From contig JADQBV010000015.1 of assembly GCA_016278415.1 (NCBI GenBank), positions 1 through 12,221 on the forward strand: 12,221 nt of DNA, read 5' to 3'. This document shows, piece after piece, positions 1-5,625 of the stretch (its first letter is position 1; each line of letters opens with the position of its first letter). Position numbers and translations under genes: made by a program. The stretch is from Halanaerobiales bacterium. GTDB taxonomy: Bacteria; Bacillota_F; Halanaerobiia; Halanaerobiales; DTU029. The notes under the pieces are model-generated. The model was given only the letters and a program-made list of their open reading frames with translations, was not told where the DNA came from and ran no database searches.

Positions 1-165
1 ATTCATTGTCATTATTTGATGGGATTAGGATTAATGGGTTTAGGAGATTACAAAGCTGCTATTATAGAGCTAGAAAAAGCACATTTGCTAAATAAATATC
101 ATCAAGGAGTCCTTGTACATTTAAAAATTGCAAAAGATATAAAGATAGCAAAAGATGAGAATTGA
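1..165 (+). CDS. C-terminal fragment of a TPR-like repeat protein (5' end outside window)
   Basis: The reading frame is open from base 1 to a TGA at 163-165, giving 54 residues. The fragment contains a helix-turn-helix unit of tetratricopeptide type: small and large hydrophobic positions around MGLGDYKAAIIELEKAHLLN, followed by a second helix ending in lysine-rich residues. This spacing (G-x2-Y-x2-A-x3-L-x-K-A) is what the last TPR of many proteins looks like. TPRs mediate protein-protein contacts, and no catalytic part is visible. Large DUF5107-type carbohydrate-associated proteins of Firmicutes also end in such repeats, so that is one possible parent, but this fragment cannot decide it. No terminator hairpin follows, and the next recognisable sequence is the response-regulator remnant 120 bases downstream. 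Confidence 0.55.
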   Translation: MHCHYLMGLGLMGLGDYKAAIIELEKAHLLNKYHQGVLVHLKIAKDIKIAKDEN

Positions 166-284
166 TGAAGAATATAGTACAATAAAGAGTAAGACATTAT
201 TGTATTGATAAAGAACCATAAAGAAATGCTACTAAGGATATTGGATTTTCTATCTAGGTCTTTGATCTATGAGGGGAGAATTAT

Positions 285-506
285 ATGGAATTAATTAAGG
301 TTTTGATTGTTGATGATGAGATATTGGCTATTGAAGATATTAATAACTTAATTAATTGGGGAAAAAACGGGTTTAAAATTGTTGCAACTACTACAAGCAG
401 TAAGCAGGCCATAGAATTATTTAAGATTCATTAGCCTGATGTTGTATTTCTGGATATAAAAATGCCGGTTATAAACGGTCTAGACTTAAGCGATTGGATA
501 GAATGA
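285..506 (+). pseudogene. Response regulator receiver-domain remnant (YesN/AraC type), interrupted and truncated
   Basis: Translation from ATG 285, preceded by the ribosome binding site GAGGGGAGA at 271-279, gives a typical two-component receiver domain. It has beta-1 KVLIVDDE with acidic residues D10 and D11, then the LINWGKNGF segment common in YesN-like regulators. An in-frame TAG follows at 432-434 (codon 50). Readthrough gives VVFLDIKMP with phospho-acceptor D57 and the GLDL segment. The frame ends at TGA 504-506, about 73 residues in total. A complete YesN-type regulator would be several hundred residues with a C-terminal AraC DNA-binding domain, and none of that is present. The gene is therefore doubly inactivated: a nonsense codon and loss of everything after roughly beta-3/alpha-3. 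No histidine kinase partner is recognisable in the 120 bases upstream. Confidence 0.8.
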
Positions 507-528
507 ATGAGGAAAGGAAGCAATCGAT

Positions 529-579
529 ATGAAACAATATGATGATGTAAAGGAAAAAATAGGGGTGCAATGGGGGTAA
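529..579 (+). CDS. Possible 16-residue ORF between two pseudogenes, unknown
   Basis: A short ORF, MKQYDDVKEKIGVQWG, runs from ATG 529 to TAA 577-579. A purine-rich GGAAAGGAAG (511-520) sits at suitable spacing upstream. It lies in the gap between the truncated response regulator and the RACo pseudogene and ends six bases before the TTG start of the latter. It could be the N-terminal or C-terminal stub of a gene deleted when the block decayed, a translationally coupled leader, or chance. I do not recognise a family. The good ribosome binding site is the only positive argument. Confidence 0.2.
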   Translation: MKQYDDVKEKIGVQWG

Positions 580-584
580 TATAA

Positions 585-2368
585 TTGTCAATACAATTTT
601 TAATCCATATTAATGACGAAATAATTAATCTGGAAGCAGAAGAAGGTCAGAACCTATTGCAGGCTCTAAGGAGTAATAATATAAATATTAGCTCATCCTG
701 TGGGGGGGAACAAGACATGTGGAAAATGTAAGGTAAAGCTAGATTCCACTGATATTCCTATATCTCCTTCTGAACTGGATCTACTCAGTGAAGAAGAGAT
801 TAAGAACGGATATCGCCTGGCCTGTTTCATAAACCTGAATAGTGATACTACTATTAAGATATTTGAAGAAGGTCAATTAGAGGTTGTTACAGAAGGGATG
901 GATTTACTAATTGATTTTGATCCTGCAGTAAAACAAGGGACATGGAACATTGATCAAGATACTCAGGATAATAATAAAAGCTATCTTGAATTACTTAATA
1001 GGACTACTAAAACTTATAATACAGGTCTACAGCAGATACAGGATTTATCAGAGGTAATTGGAGAAAAAGAACTTTCATTTCTGAGTTACAAAGATCGGAT
1101 AGTTTCGATTTCCAGAAAGCCATTAGACAGGGCTATGGGCTGGCTGTTGACTTAGGTACTACTACTGTTGCAGTTTATTTAATGGATTTATTGAGTGGAG
1201 AAGAGATAGATATAGAATCCTTTCATAATTCTCAGAAGAAATTTGGTGCTGATGTAATTTTCAGAATTAATTATACTCAAAAAGCTGATGGTTTCTTAAG
1301 CGAGGTGCAGGAGGCAATAATCGATGGACTTAATATGGCTGTATCGAAATTAGTTGAAAGGAATAGTTTTAAAAAAGAGAATATATATCAATTAACTGCA
1401 GTAGGTAATACAATAATGTTACATTTCCTCCTGGGCGTAAACCCTGAGAGTATTGCCAGGGTACCCTATAGGCCAGTATTTACAAAGTTAATTGAAATGA
1501 AGGCTAATGAGTTGGGATTAGATATTAATCCTCATGCTGTTGTGCAAATACTACCTGCTATCTCTGGATATGTGGGTTCTGATATAATTGGCGATCTTCT
1601 TGTAACAGATTTTGATAGTGAAGATTGTAATCTCTTGATAGTGTAGGAACAAATGGAGAGATTGTGCTGGGTAATAGCAGACGTATGTTGGTCTGCTCTG
1701 CAGCTGCTGATCCTGCCTTTGAGGGGGCCAGTATTACTTATGGTATGGTCGGTGTACCTGGGGCTATTTCCAGCTTTAATATTTTTCCAGATAGAAAATT
1801 ATCCTATGAAACTATCGGAGGATATAAAGCCCTTGGAATATGTGGTTCTGGATTAATTGATATTATATCAGAACTACTACGTTACAATATAATAACGGGC
1901 ACAGGCTCTTTCACTGACAGAAAGGACAATGAATTAGGAAATAGACTAGTAAATTATAAAAACATGAAGGCTTTTGAACTGGTAGCTCAAGGCTCTGCAA
2001 GAGATAATAGACCTATACTTTTAACCCAGAAAGATGTCAGGGAAGTACAACTGGCCATAGCTGCTGGAATTAACATTTTATTAAAGGAAGCAGGTATTAA
2101 CTTTAACGAAATCGCAAATATTTATCTAGCGGGCGGTTTTGGTAGTTTTATAGATCCCTCTAATGCCTGTAATATAGGCCTGTTTCCGGATAAGATGGCA
2201 GATAAAATAATTAAAATTGGTAATGGTGCTGGACTGGGTGCCAAGGCCTATCTTTTAGACAAGAAACAAAATGACAAGGTAAGATATTTGCTGGAGACCA
2301 TAGAGTATCTTGAATTATCCCTGCGTAAAGATTTTCAGGATGAATTTATGAAGTCAATGGAATTCTAG
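585..2368 (+). pseudogene. RACo-type corrinoid-protein activator (2Fe-2S ferredoxin + ASKHA/DUF4445), broken by three single-base frameshifts
   Basis: Family members are reductive activators of corrinoid proteins: a plant-type 2Fe-2S domain passes an electron, powered by an actin-like ATPase, to bring Co(II) back to Co(I). Translation starts at TTG 585 behind a G-rich Shine-Dalgarno (572-577). The frame changes three times. A G-run of seven at 702-708 adds one base. One base is missing near 1115-1122, plausibly from the A run. One base is missing near 1638-1641, where GATGTAGGA has become GTGTAGGA. Correcting all three gives exactly 594 codons plus stop, a normal family length. In the corrected protein: Fe-S ligands C39, C45, C48 and C80; phosphate-1 motif AVDLGTTT near residue 187; phosphate-2 motif DVGTNGE near 353; GSGLID; and adenosine motif AGGFGSFID near 516. 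Two of the breaks hit the Fe-S loop and the phosphate-2 motif, so the DNA as written cannot give an active enzyme. Sequencing error remains possible. No corrinoid methyltransferase partner is visible. Confidence 0.85.
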
Positions 2369-2407
2369 GAGTGGGAAAATGCCAAAAATCATAAATAATA
2401 TTCCATC

Positions 2408-2424
2408 TAAACTGATTTTCAACC
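2408..2424 (+). repeat. Left terminal inverted repeat of the IS
   Basis: TAAACTGATTTTCAACC matches the complement of 4316-4332 at 16 of 17 positions; the only difference is a T/C transition at position 9. It begins 40 bases after the stop codon of the RACo pseudogene. Confidence 0.75.
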
Positions 2425-2446
2425 ATATAGGCATTAAAATTATAAG

Positions 2447-2475
2447 AAGCCTGTTAAATCAGGCTTTTCCTATTT
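2447..2475 (+). terminator. Rho-independent terminator inside the left end of the IS
   Basis: A 7-bp stem, AAGCCTG/CAGGCTT with loop TTAAAT, runs from 2447 to 2466 and is followed by a T-rich stretch (TTTTCCTATTTTT). It lies between the left inverted repeat and the transposase promoter. It is therefore placed to stop external transcription entering the element, a common way for insertion sequences to keep transposition low. It may also serve as the terminator of the upstream pseudogene transcript. Confidence 0.75.
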
Positions 2476-2527
2476 TTCTGTAGTCTAGACTTTTTATAAT
2501 TATTTACTAAAATATTGTAAATATATA

Positions 2528-2556
2528 TTGATATATCAGCTATTATATAGTATAAT
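2528..2556 (+). promoter_or_regulatory. Transposase promoter (TTGATA - 17 bp - TATAAT)
   Basis: A -35 box TTGATA at 2528-2533 and a perfect -10 box TATAAT at 2551-2556 are separated by exactly 17 bases, the sigma-A optimum. Transcription would begin near 2563. A short inverted repeat AGTAGT-ATAG-ACTACT (2557-2572) overlaps that start and could form a 5' hairpin just before the AGGAG ribosome binding site at 2576-2580. Confidence 0.65.
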
Positions 2557-2589
2557 AGTAGTATAGACTACTTTTAGGAGTGATTGCTA

Positions 2590-4263
2590 ATGTTCGTTAA
2601 AGTAACACCCAGGAAAAAGAAAGGTAAGACCTATTATTACGCTGAATTGGTTGAATCATATCGCGAGAATGGCAAAGTCAAACATAAGCGCCTTCTATAC
2701 TTTGGCAGTGTAGATCTAGATACTGCTAATAGGCTTAAAGTTGCCTTTTCCAAAGATTTTGACTCTTTTACTAATATTGATAAAGTAGATTTTAGCTCTG
2801 CTGTTTCATATGGAAACTATTATTTATTAAATACTCTTAGTTCTAGTATTGGACTTTTTGATTTTATTAAAAACAACTTTCTTTCTACTGATAATCATAT
2901 TACTGTAGAAACTGCTACTCAGTACATAAAAACAATGATATTTCAAAGGATAATTCAACCAGATAGTAAACTATCCTTAGTTGAAAACTATCAAGCAACA
3001 CCACTAAAACATTTCCTGGAATTAGGAAACGGGCTAGATCTACAAAGCCTCTATCGTAGTTTAGAAGTTTTAGAAGAAAATTTCCCCTTGGTCGAGAAGT
3101 ATCTATATCAATTAGCAGTAGAACGTTTTAAACAAAATGAAAAAGAACTCTATTATGATATTACCAGTAGCTATTTTGAAGGACATAAATACATCATTGC
3201 TGAGTTTGGTTATTCCAGGGATAAGCGGAGAGACAAAGAACAGATTGTGATAGGTCTTGTTACAACAGCGAGTGGTTTTCCTATCAAATGTAATATTTAC
3301 CCTGGTAATAGGCCAGATAAAACAACAGTCACAGAAGTGGTAGAACAACTCAAAAAGGAATACCCCATTGATGAAGTAGTCTTTGTTGGTGATAGGGGTA
3401 TGTTGACTGCTAAAATCATAAAAACAATCGAAGAATTAAATCAAAAATATGTTATGGCTATTCCGCGGGCATGGAGCAAAAAATATTTAAAGAAGATAGA
3501 AATTAGAGCAGATAAAATGGATGAGATAGATGACGAACTTTATGCTAAATTTATTTCCTCTTCTGATCCAAAACAGAAGTTCTTACTCTGCCTAAATATC
3601 AATAAAAAAACAGATGATAATCAATATCGTCAAAACTGCATAGATAAAATCAAAGAAGAGCTAGATAAACTTATAAAAAGTATTGGAAAAAATAAAAATA
3701 TTAAAACCAGAGATGAGGCAATGAAGAAGGCTGGTGCCATAACAAAACTTAATAATACAGGTAAATACTTCACTATTGAATCTATTGATAGTAATACCAA
3801 TCCACTTGGCTTTACACTTAAGTATCAAATAAAGGAAGATAAATTAAAAAGCGATAAAAGACTTGATGGAACATTTTTAATTCAAACTAATGAGGAAGAA
3901 TATTCAAAGAAGAAATTACTAGCAGTCTATAAAAACCTAAGTAAAGTTGAAAATGCATTTAAGATTATCAAAAATGATTTAGATATTAGGCCCATGTTTC
4001 ACCGTAAGGAAAGTCGTGTTAAGGGCCATGTATATATTTGTGTTATTGCCTACTTTTTAATGAATGCTATAGAATATATCTCTAAAAATAATAATCTAAA
4101 TAAATCAGCTCGTAATATTTTAAGACTGTTAGATCAGATAAAACTTTTAGAAATCAATCTCCCTGATGGTGATAAAAAATATTCTACTACAAGTTTAGAT
4201 AGTGAGTTAAAGCAAATATTAAAAACATTTAAGATTAAGAAAGTTGAGGTGCCTGAAGTGTAG
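2590..4263 (+). CDS. IS1634-family (IS4 superfamily) DDE transposase
   Basis: This 557-residue protein should cut and join the ends of the surrounding insertion sequence. I chose ATG 2590 because AGGAG at 2576-2580 is nine bases upstream; a TTG two codons earlier is a poorer start. The basic N-terminus (VTPRKKKGKTYYYAELVES) with the HKRLLYFG segment is typical of IS1634-type enzymes. Candidate catalytic acids are D190 in LYYDITSSYFEG, D268 in VFVGDRGM and E454 in LSKVENAFKIIK. A Y/R-rich segment with PMFHRKESRVKGHVYICVIAYF follows, characteristic of IS4-superfamily C-terminal regions. The long insertion between the second D and the E is normal for the superfamily. The frame is unbroken and near usual length, so the gene looks functional, unlike the pseudogenes before it. 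The stop TAG overlaps an internal repeat (4259-4275). Family assignment is by motif, not by search. Confidence 0.9.
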   Translation: MFVKVTPRKKKGKTYYYAELVESYRENGKVKHKRLLYFGSVDLDTANRLKVAFSKDFDSFTNIDKVDFSSAVSYGNYYLLNTLSSSIGLFDFIKNNFLSTDNHITVETATQYIKTMIFQRIIQPDSKLSLVENYQATPLKHFLELGNGLDLQSLYRSLEVLEENFPLVEKYLYQLAVERFKQNEKELYYDITSSYFEGHKYIIAEFGYSRDKRRDKEQIVIGLVTTASGFPIKCNIYPGNRPDKTTVTEVVEQLKKEYPIDEVVFVGDRGMLTAKIIKTIEELNQKYVMAIPRAWSKKYLKKIEIRADKMDEIDDELYAKFISSSDPKQKFLLCLNINKKTDDNQYRQNCIDKIKEELDKLIKSIGKNKNIKTRDEAMKKAGAITKLNNTGKYFTIESIDSNTNPLGFTLKYQIKEDKLKSDKRLDGTFLIQTNEEEYSKKKLLAVYKNLSKVENAFKIIKNDLDIRPMFHRKESRVKGHVYICVIAYFLMNAIEYISKNNNLNKSARNILRLLDQIKLLEINLPDGDKKYSTTSLDSELKQILKTFKIKKVEVPEV

Positions 4264-4280
4264 TATAGAATTTTTTTGAG

Positions 4281-4304
4281 AGATTGCTGGTATACCGGTA
4301 ATCT
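4281..4304 (+). terminator. Palindromic hairpin after the transposase stop
   Basis: Twelve-base arms meet with no spacer (AGATTGCTGGTA then TACCGGTAATCT). On the plus strand every position can pair as RNA, including two G-U wobbles; on the minus strand those two pairs would be A-C mismatches. The structure is therefore better suited to the transposase transcript. Only TTACAAATTT follows, a poor T-tract, so termination may be weak. It lies just inside the right terminal repeat. Confidence 0.4.
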
Positions 4305-4315
4305 TTACAAATTTA

Positions 4316-4332
4316 GGTTGAAAGTCAGTTTA
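4316..4332 (-). repeat. Right terminal inverted repeat of the IS
   Basis: GGTTGAAAGTCAGTTTA on the plus strand is the complement of the left terminal repeat with one mismatch. Beyond it the sequence TAGATAGATA is not a copy of the left flank, so no target-site duplication is evident. Confidence 0.75.
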
Positions 4333-4341
4333 TAGATAGAT

Positions 4342-4371
4342 AAAAGCTGCTGCTGTGCCCAGTACATCAGC
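4342..4371 (-). terminator. Candidate terminator of the iclR gene
   Basis: On the minus strand GCTGATGT and ACAGCAGC form a stem with seven of eight pairs around a 7-base loop (plus-strand positions 4349-4371). A few bases later comes CTTTTATC. It is the only GC-rich hairpin in the 185 bases between the two convergent genes. The plus-strand reading (hairpin then AATTTT) could also act, so it may be bidirectional. The short T run makes this a weak call. Confidence 0.4.
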
Positions 4372-4381
4372 AATTTTAAAT

Positions 4382-4410
4382 ACTAATCCTTCTTAATCCT
4401 TCTTAATCTT
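4382..4410. repeat. Short tandem repeat, 10-bp unit, about 2.7 copies
   Basis: The unit AATCCTTCTT is repeated back to back, with a third partial copy AATCTTTC. It lies in the non-coding gap downstream of the iclR gene and outside the insertion sequence. No function can be assigned. Copy number may vary between strains. Confidence 0.6.
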
Positions 4411-4448
4411 TCGATATTATGTAGGAACAGTATCCATAATCTTTTTGA

Positions 4449-5228
4449 TCATATATAATATGAAAAATTGGTATCTATATTCCTTAGTAATTCCTCAATT
4501 TTATTTTTAGCATTAAATAATAAATGTTCTATAAGATTTGCTTTTTCTTCTGTATATCTGAAAATGGGTATAGCTACACTTAAAGCTGCAATAACTTTTT
4601 CGCCTTTTTTGATTGGGACAGAAATACATCTGATATGTTGGTTTGATTCTTCTACTTCATATGTAAATCCCTTTATTCTGGCTTTTTTAAGCTGTTTATC
4701 TAATTCATTAAAATCTGTTATTGTAGAATCAGTAAGTCTCTTTAATCCATCAGGATAGACTTTCTTTAGATCAGATAAGGTGTAATCAATTAATAAGGAT
4801 TTACCAATAGCTGTTCCATATGCGGGTATTTTTTCCCCTACATTTGACATCATTCTTATAGATTTGGGTGAGTCTATTTTCTTTAAATAGAAAACATCAC
4901 CATCTACAAGTGTTCCGAAATGAGAAGTCTCCTCACATACATTTACGATATTTTGCATTTCTTTTTGAATTTCATCCATTATATTAAAATTATCCAAATA
5001 CGAACTGCCCACTTGGAAAGACATTTTTCCTATATAGAATTTTTTAGTATTTTCATCTAAGGCCAGGAACTCCCTTGCTAGTAGAGTATGAAGTATCGGA
5101 GACATACTGCTTTTAGGGGCATTAATTTCTTCACATATTTCTGTTAGAGTATATCCATCAGGATTCTCAGAGATTTGTTCCAATACATCTAGAATTCTAG
5201 CAGTTGATCGATGAGTCTTTTTTGTCAT
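4449..5228 (-). CDS. IclR-family transcriptional regulator
   Basis: A 259-residue protein of normal IclR length. Residues about 8-70 form the winged helix-turn-helix: TARILDVLEQIS, then TLTEICEEINAPKSSMSPILHTL with the recognition helix, then the wing FLALDENTKKFYIG. Residues about 85-250 are the effector-binding (GAF-like) domain, with GTLVDGDVFYLKKID, PAYGTAIGKSLL and HIRCISVPIKKGEKVIAALSV. ATG at 5226-5228 has a moderate ribosome binding site (GTGGGA on the minus strand, seven bases away). The gene diverges from a galactoside transport/hydrolysis operon and has its own promoter overlapping a palindrome that is repeated at the operon promoter. The likely role is local, autoregulated control of that operon. 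The ligand is unknown: galactonate, a related sugar acid, or a galactoside are reasonable guesses. IclR proteins can repress or activate; operator positions downstream of both -10 boxes favour repression. Confidence 0.92.
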   Translation of the reverse strand: MTKKTHRSTARILDVLEQISENPDGYTLTEICEEINAPKSSMSPILHTLLAREFLALDENTKKFYIGKMSFQVGSSYLDNFNIMDEIQKEMQNIVNVCEETSHFGTLVDGDVFYLKKIDSPKSIRMMSNVGEKIPAYGTAIGKSLLIDYTLSDLKKVYPDGLKRLTDSTITDFNELDKQLKKARIKGFTYEVEESNQHIRCISVPIKKGEKVIAALSVAIPIFRYTEEKANLIEHLLFNAKNKIEELLRNIDTNFSYYI

Positions 5229-5323
5229 AATTATATCCCACTTTCTTAATATATCTAGATTAACTTATAACCCCAGTTCATTACTCTGAGCACATAAATG
5301 TATTTGGTATATTTATCACTTAC

Positions 5324-5349
5324 AATGAGTTCCTATATATGAACTCATT
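5324..5349. promoter_or_regulatory. Operator site 1 (inverted repeat at the iclR transcription start)
   Basis: Nine-base perfect arms, AATGAGTTC and GAACTCATT, surround an 8-base AT spacer. The core GTTCCTATATATGAAC at 5329-5344 matches site 2 at 14 of 16 positions. It spans about -2 to +24 of the predicted iclR transcript, fitting negative autoregulation. The GTTCG-type half site resembles those known for IclR-family members such as PcaR and PcaU. Confidence 0.7.
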
Positions 5350-5353
5350 ATAT

Positions 5354-5382
5354 ATTTTAGCATTGGTGCATAATAAAGTCAA
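5354..5382 (-). promoter_or_regulatory. iclR promoter (TTGACT - 17 bp - TAAAAT)
   Basis: On the minus strand, TTGACT (5382 to 5377) and TAAAAT (5359 to 5354) are separated by 17 bases. Transcription would start near 5347, inside operator site 1, leaving a leader of about 120 bases before the iclR start codon. Confidence 0.6.
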
Positions 5383-5508
5383 TAATTTATAAACTTAAGT
5401 TTTGATTAATATTTTTGGGATTTGTTTTTAAGCCTATTAAATTTAGAGATTATGTAATTCTATTTTTACAATAATTTTAAAAATATGTTTAAAAATATAA
5501 ATTTTTAT

Positions 5509-5537
5509 TTTACAAGTAGAATTTATAGTGCTATAAT
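5509..5537 (+). promoter_or_regulatory. Promoter of the sugar-transport/beta-galactosidase operon (TTTACA - 17 bp - TATAAT)
   Basis: TTTACA at 5509-5514 and a perfect TATAAT at 5532-5537 are 17 bases apart, giving a start near 5544 and a leader of about 80 bases. Operator site 2 lies at roughly +18 to +33, where a bound repressor would block promoter escape or elongation. Confidence 0.7.
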
Positions 5538-5547
5538 ATAAATGTGG

Positions 5548-5598
5548 TATTAAGCACAATGTTCGTATATACGAACTATAAATTTACTATGCTTAATA
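5548..5598 (+). repeat. Nested inverted repeat in the operon leader
   Basis: Perfect 9-base arms, TATTAAGCA (5548-5556) and TGCTTAATA (5590-5598), enclose the operator palindrome at 5561-5576. In the transcript the arms would lie a few bases from the 5' end and could form an outer stem around an inner hairpin, ending 14 bases before the Shine-Dalgarno. It could stabilise the mRNA or form part of the DNA operator. No known riboswitch class is recognised. Confidence 0.5.
5561..5576. promoter_or_regulatory. Operator site 2 (perfect palindrome in the operon leader)
   Basis: GTTCGTATATACGAAC is a perfect 16-bp palindrome. It differs from the core of site 1 only at positions 5 and 12. The two centres are 232 bp apart, compatible with a looped repressor tetramer, a form common in IclR-family proteins. 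Confidence 0.75.
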
Positions 5599-5625
5599 TC
5601 GTAAATATAAATAGGAGGGATTTAC

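Larger units (their letters stand above)
2408..4332. mobile_element. IS1634-type insertion sequence, apparently complete (about 1.9 kb)
   Basis: Two inverted copies of a 17-bp sequence bound the element: TAAACTGATTTTCAACC at 2408-2424 and, on the opposite strand, TAAACTGACTTTCAACC at 4316-4332 (16 of 17 identical). Between them lie a terminator at 2447-2468, a promoter at 2528-2556, one transposase gene and a 24-base imperfect palindrome after its stop. The 1925-bp length fits the IS1634 group of the IS4 superfamily. I cannot find a convincing target duplication: the immediate flanks do not match directly, so exact ends may be off by a few bases. The element sits between the 3' ends of the RACo pseudogene and the iclR gene and interrupts no recognisable coding sequence. 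Confidence 0.75.
5229..5625. other. Divergent intergenic control region (iclR / sugar-transport operon)
   Basis: Nearly 400 bases of very AT-rich DNA without a coding sequence. It contains the two divergent promoters, the two matching operator palindromes, a nested inverted repeat in the operon leader and the AGGAGGGA ribosome binding site (5613-5620) of the sugar-binding protein. The middle part (about 5385-5505) holds A/T runs but no motif I can name. I saw no clear catabolite-responsive (cre) element. Confidence 0.7.

Noticed and set aside
1653..1856. Short ORF in another frame of the RACo pseudogene
   Set aside because: The overlapping frame carries the conserved DUF4445 sequence (NSRRMLVCSAAADPAFEGAS), so this one is a shadow.
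3112..3348. Minus-strand ORF of 78 codons within the transposase
   Set aside because: It is antisense to a well-supported transposase gene, has no ribosome binding site I can see, and its cysteine/phenylalanine-rich product looks like the complement of coding DNA.
4468..4758. Plus-strand ORF of 96 codons opposite the iclR gene
   Set aside because: It lies wholly antisense to the IclR effector-binding domain and has no family resemblance or start signal.
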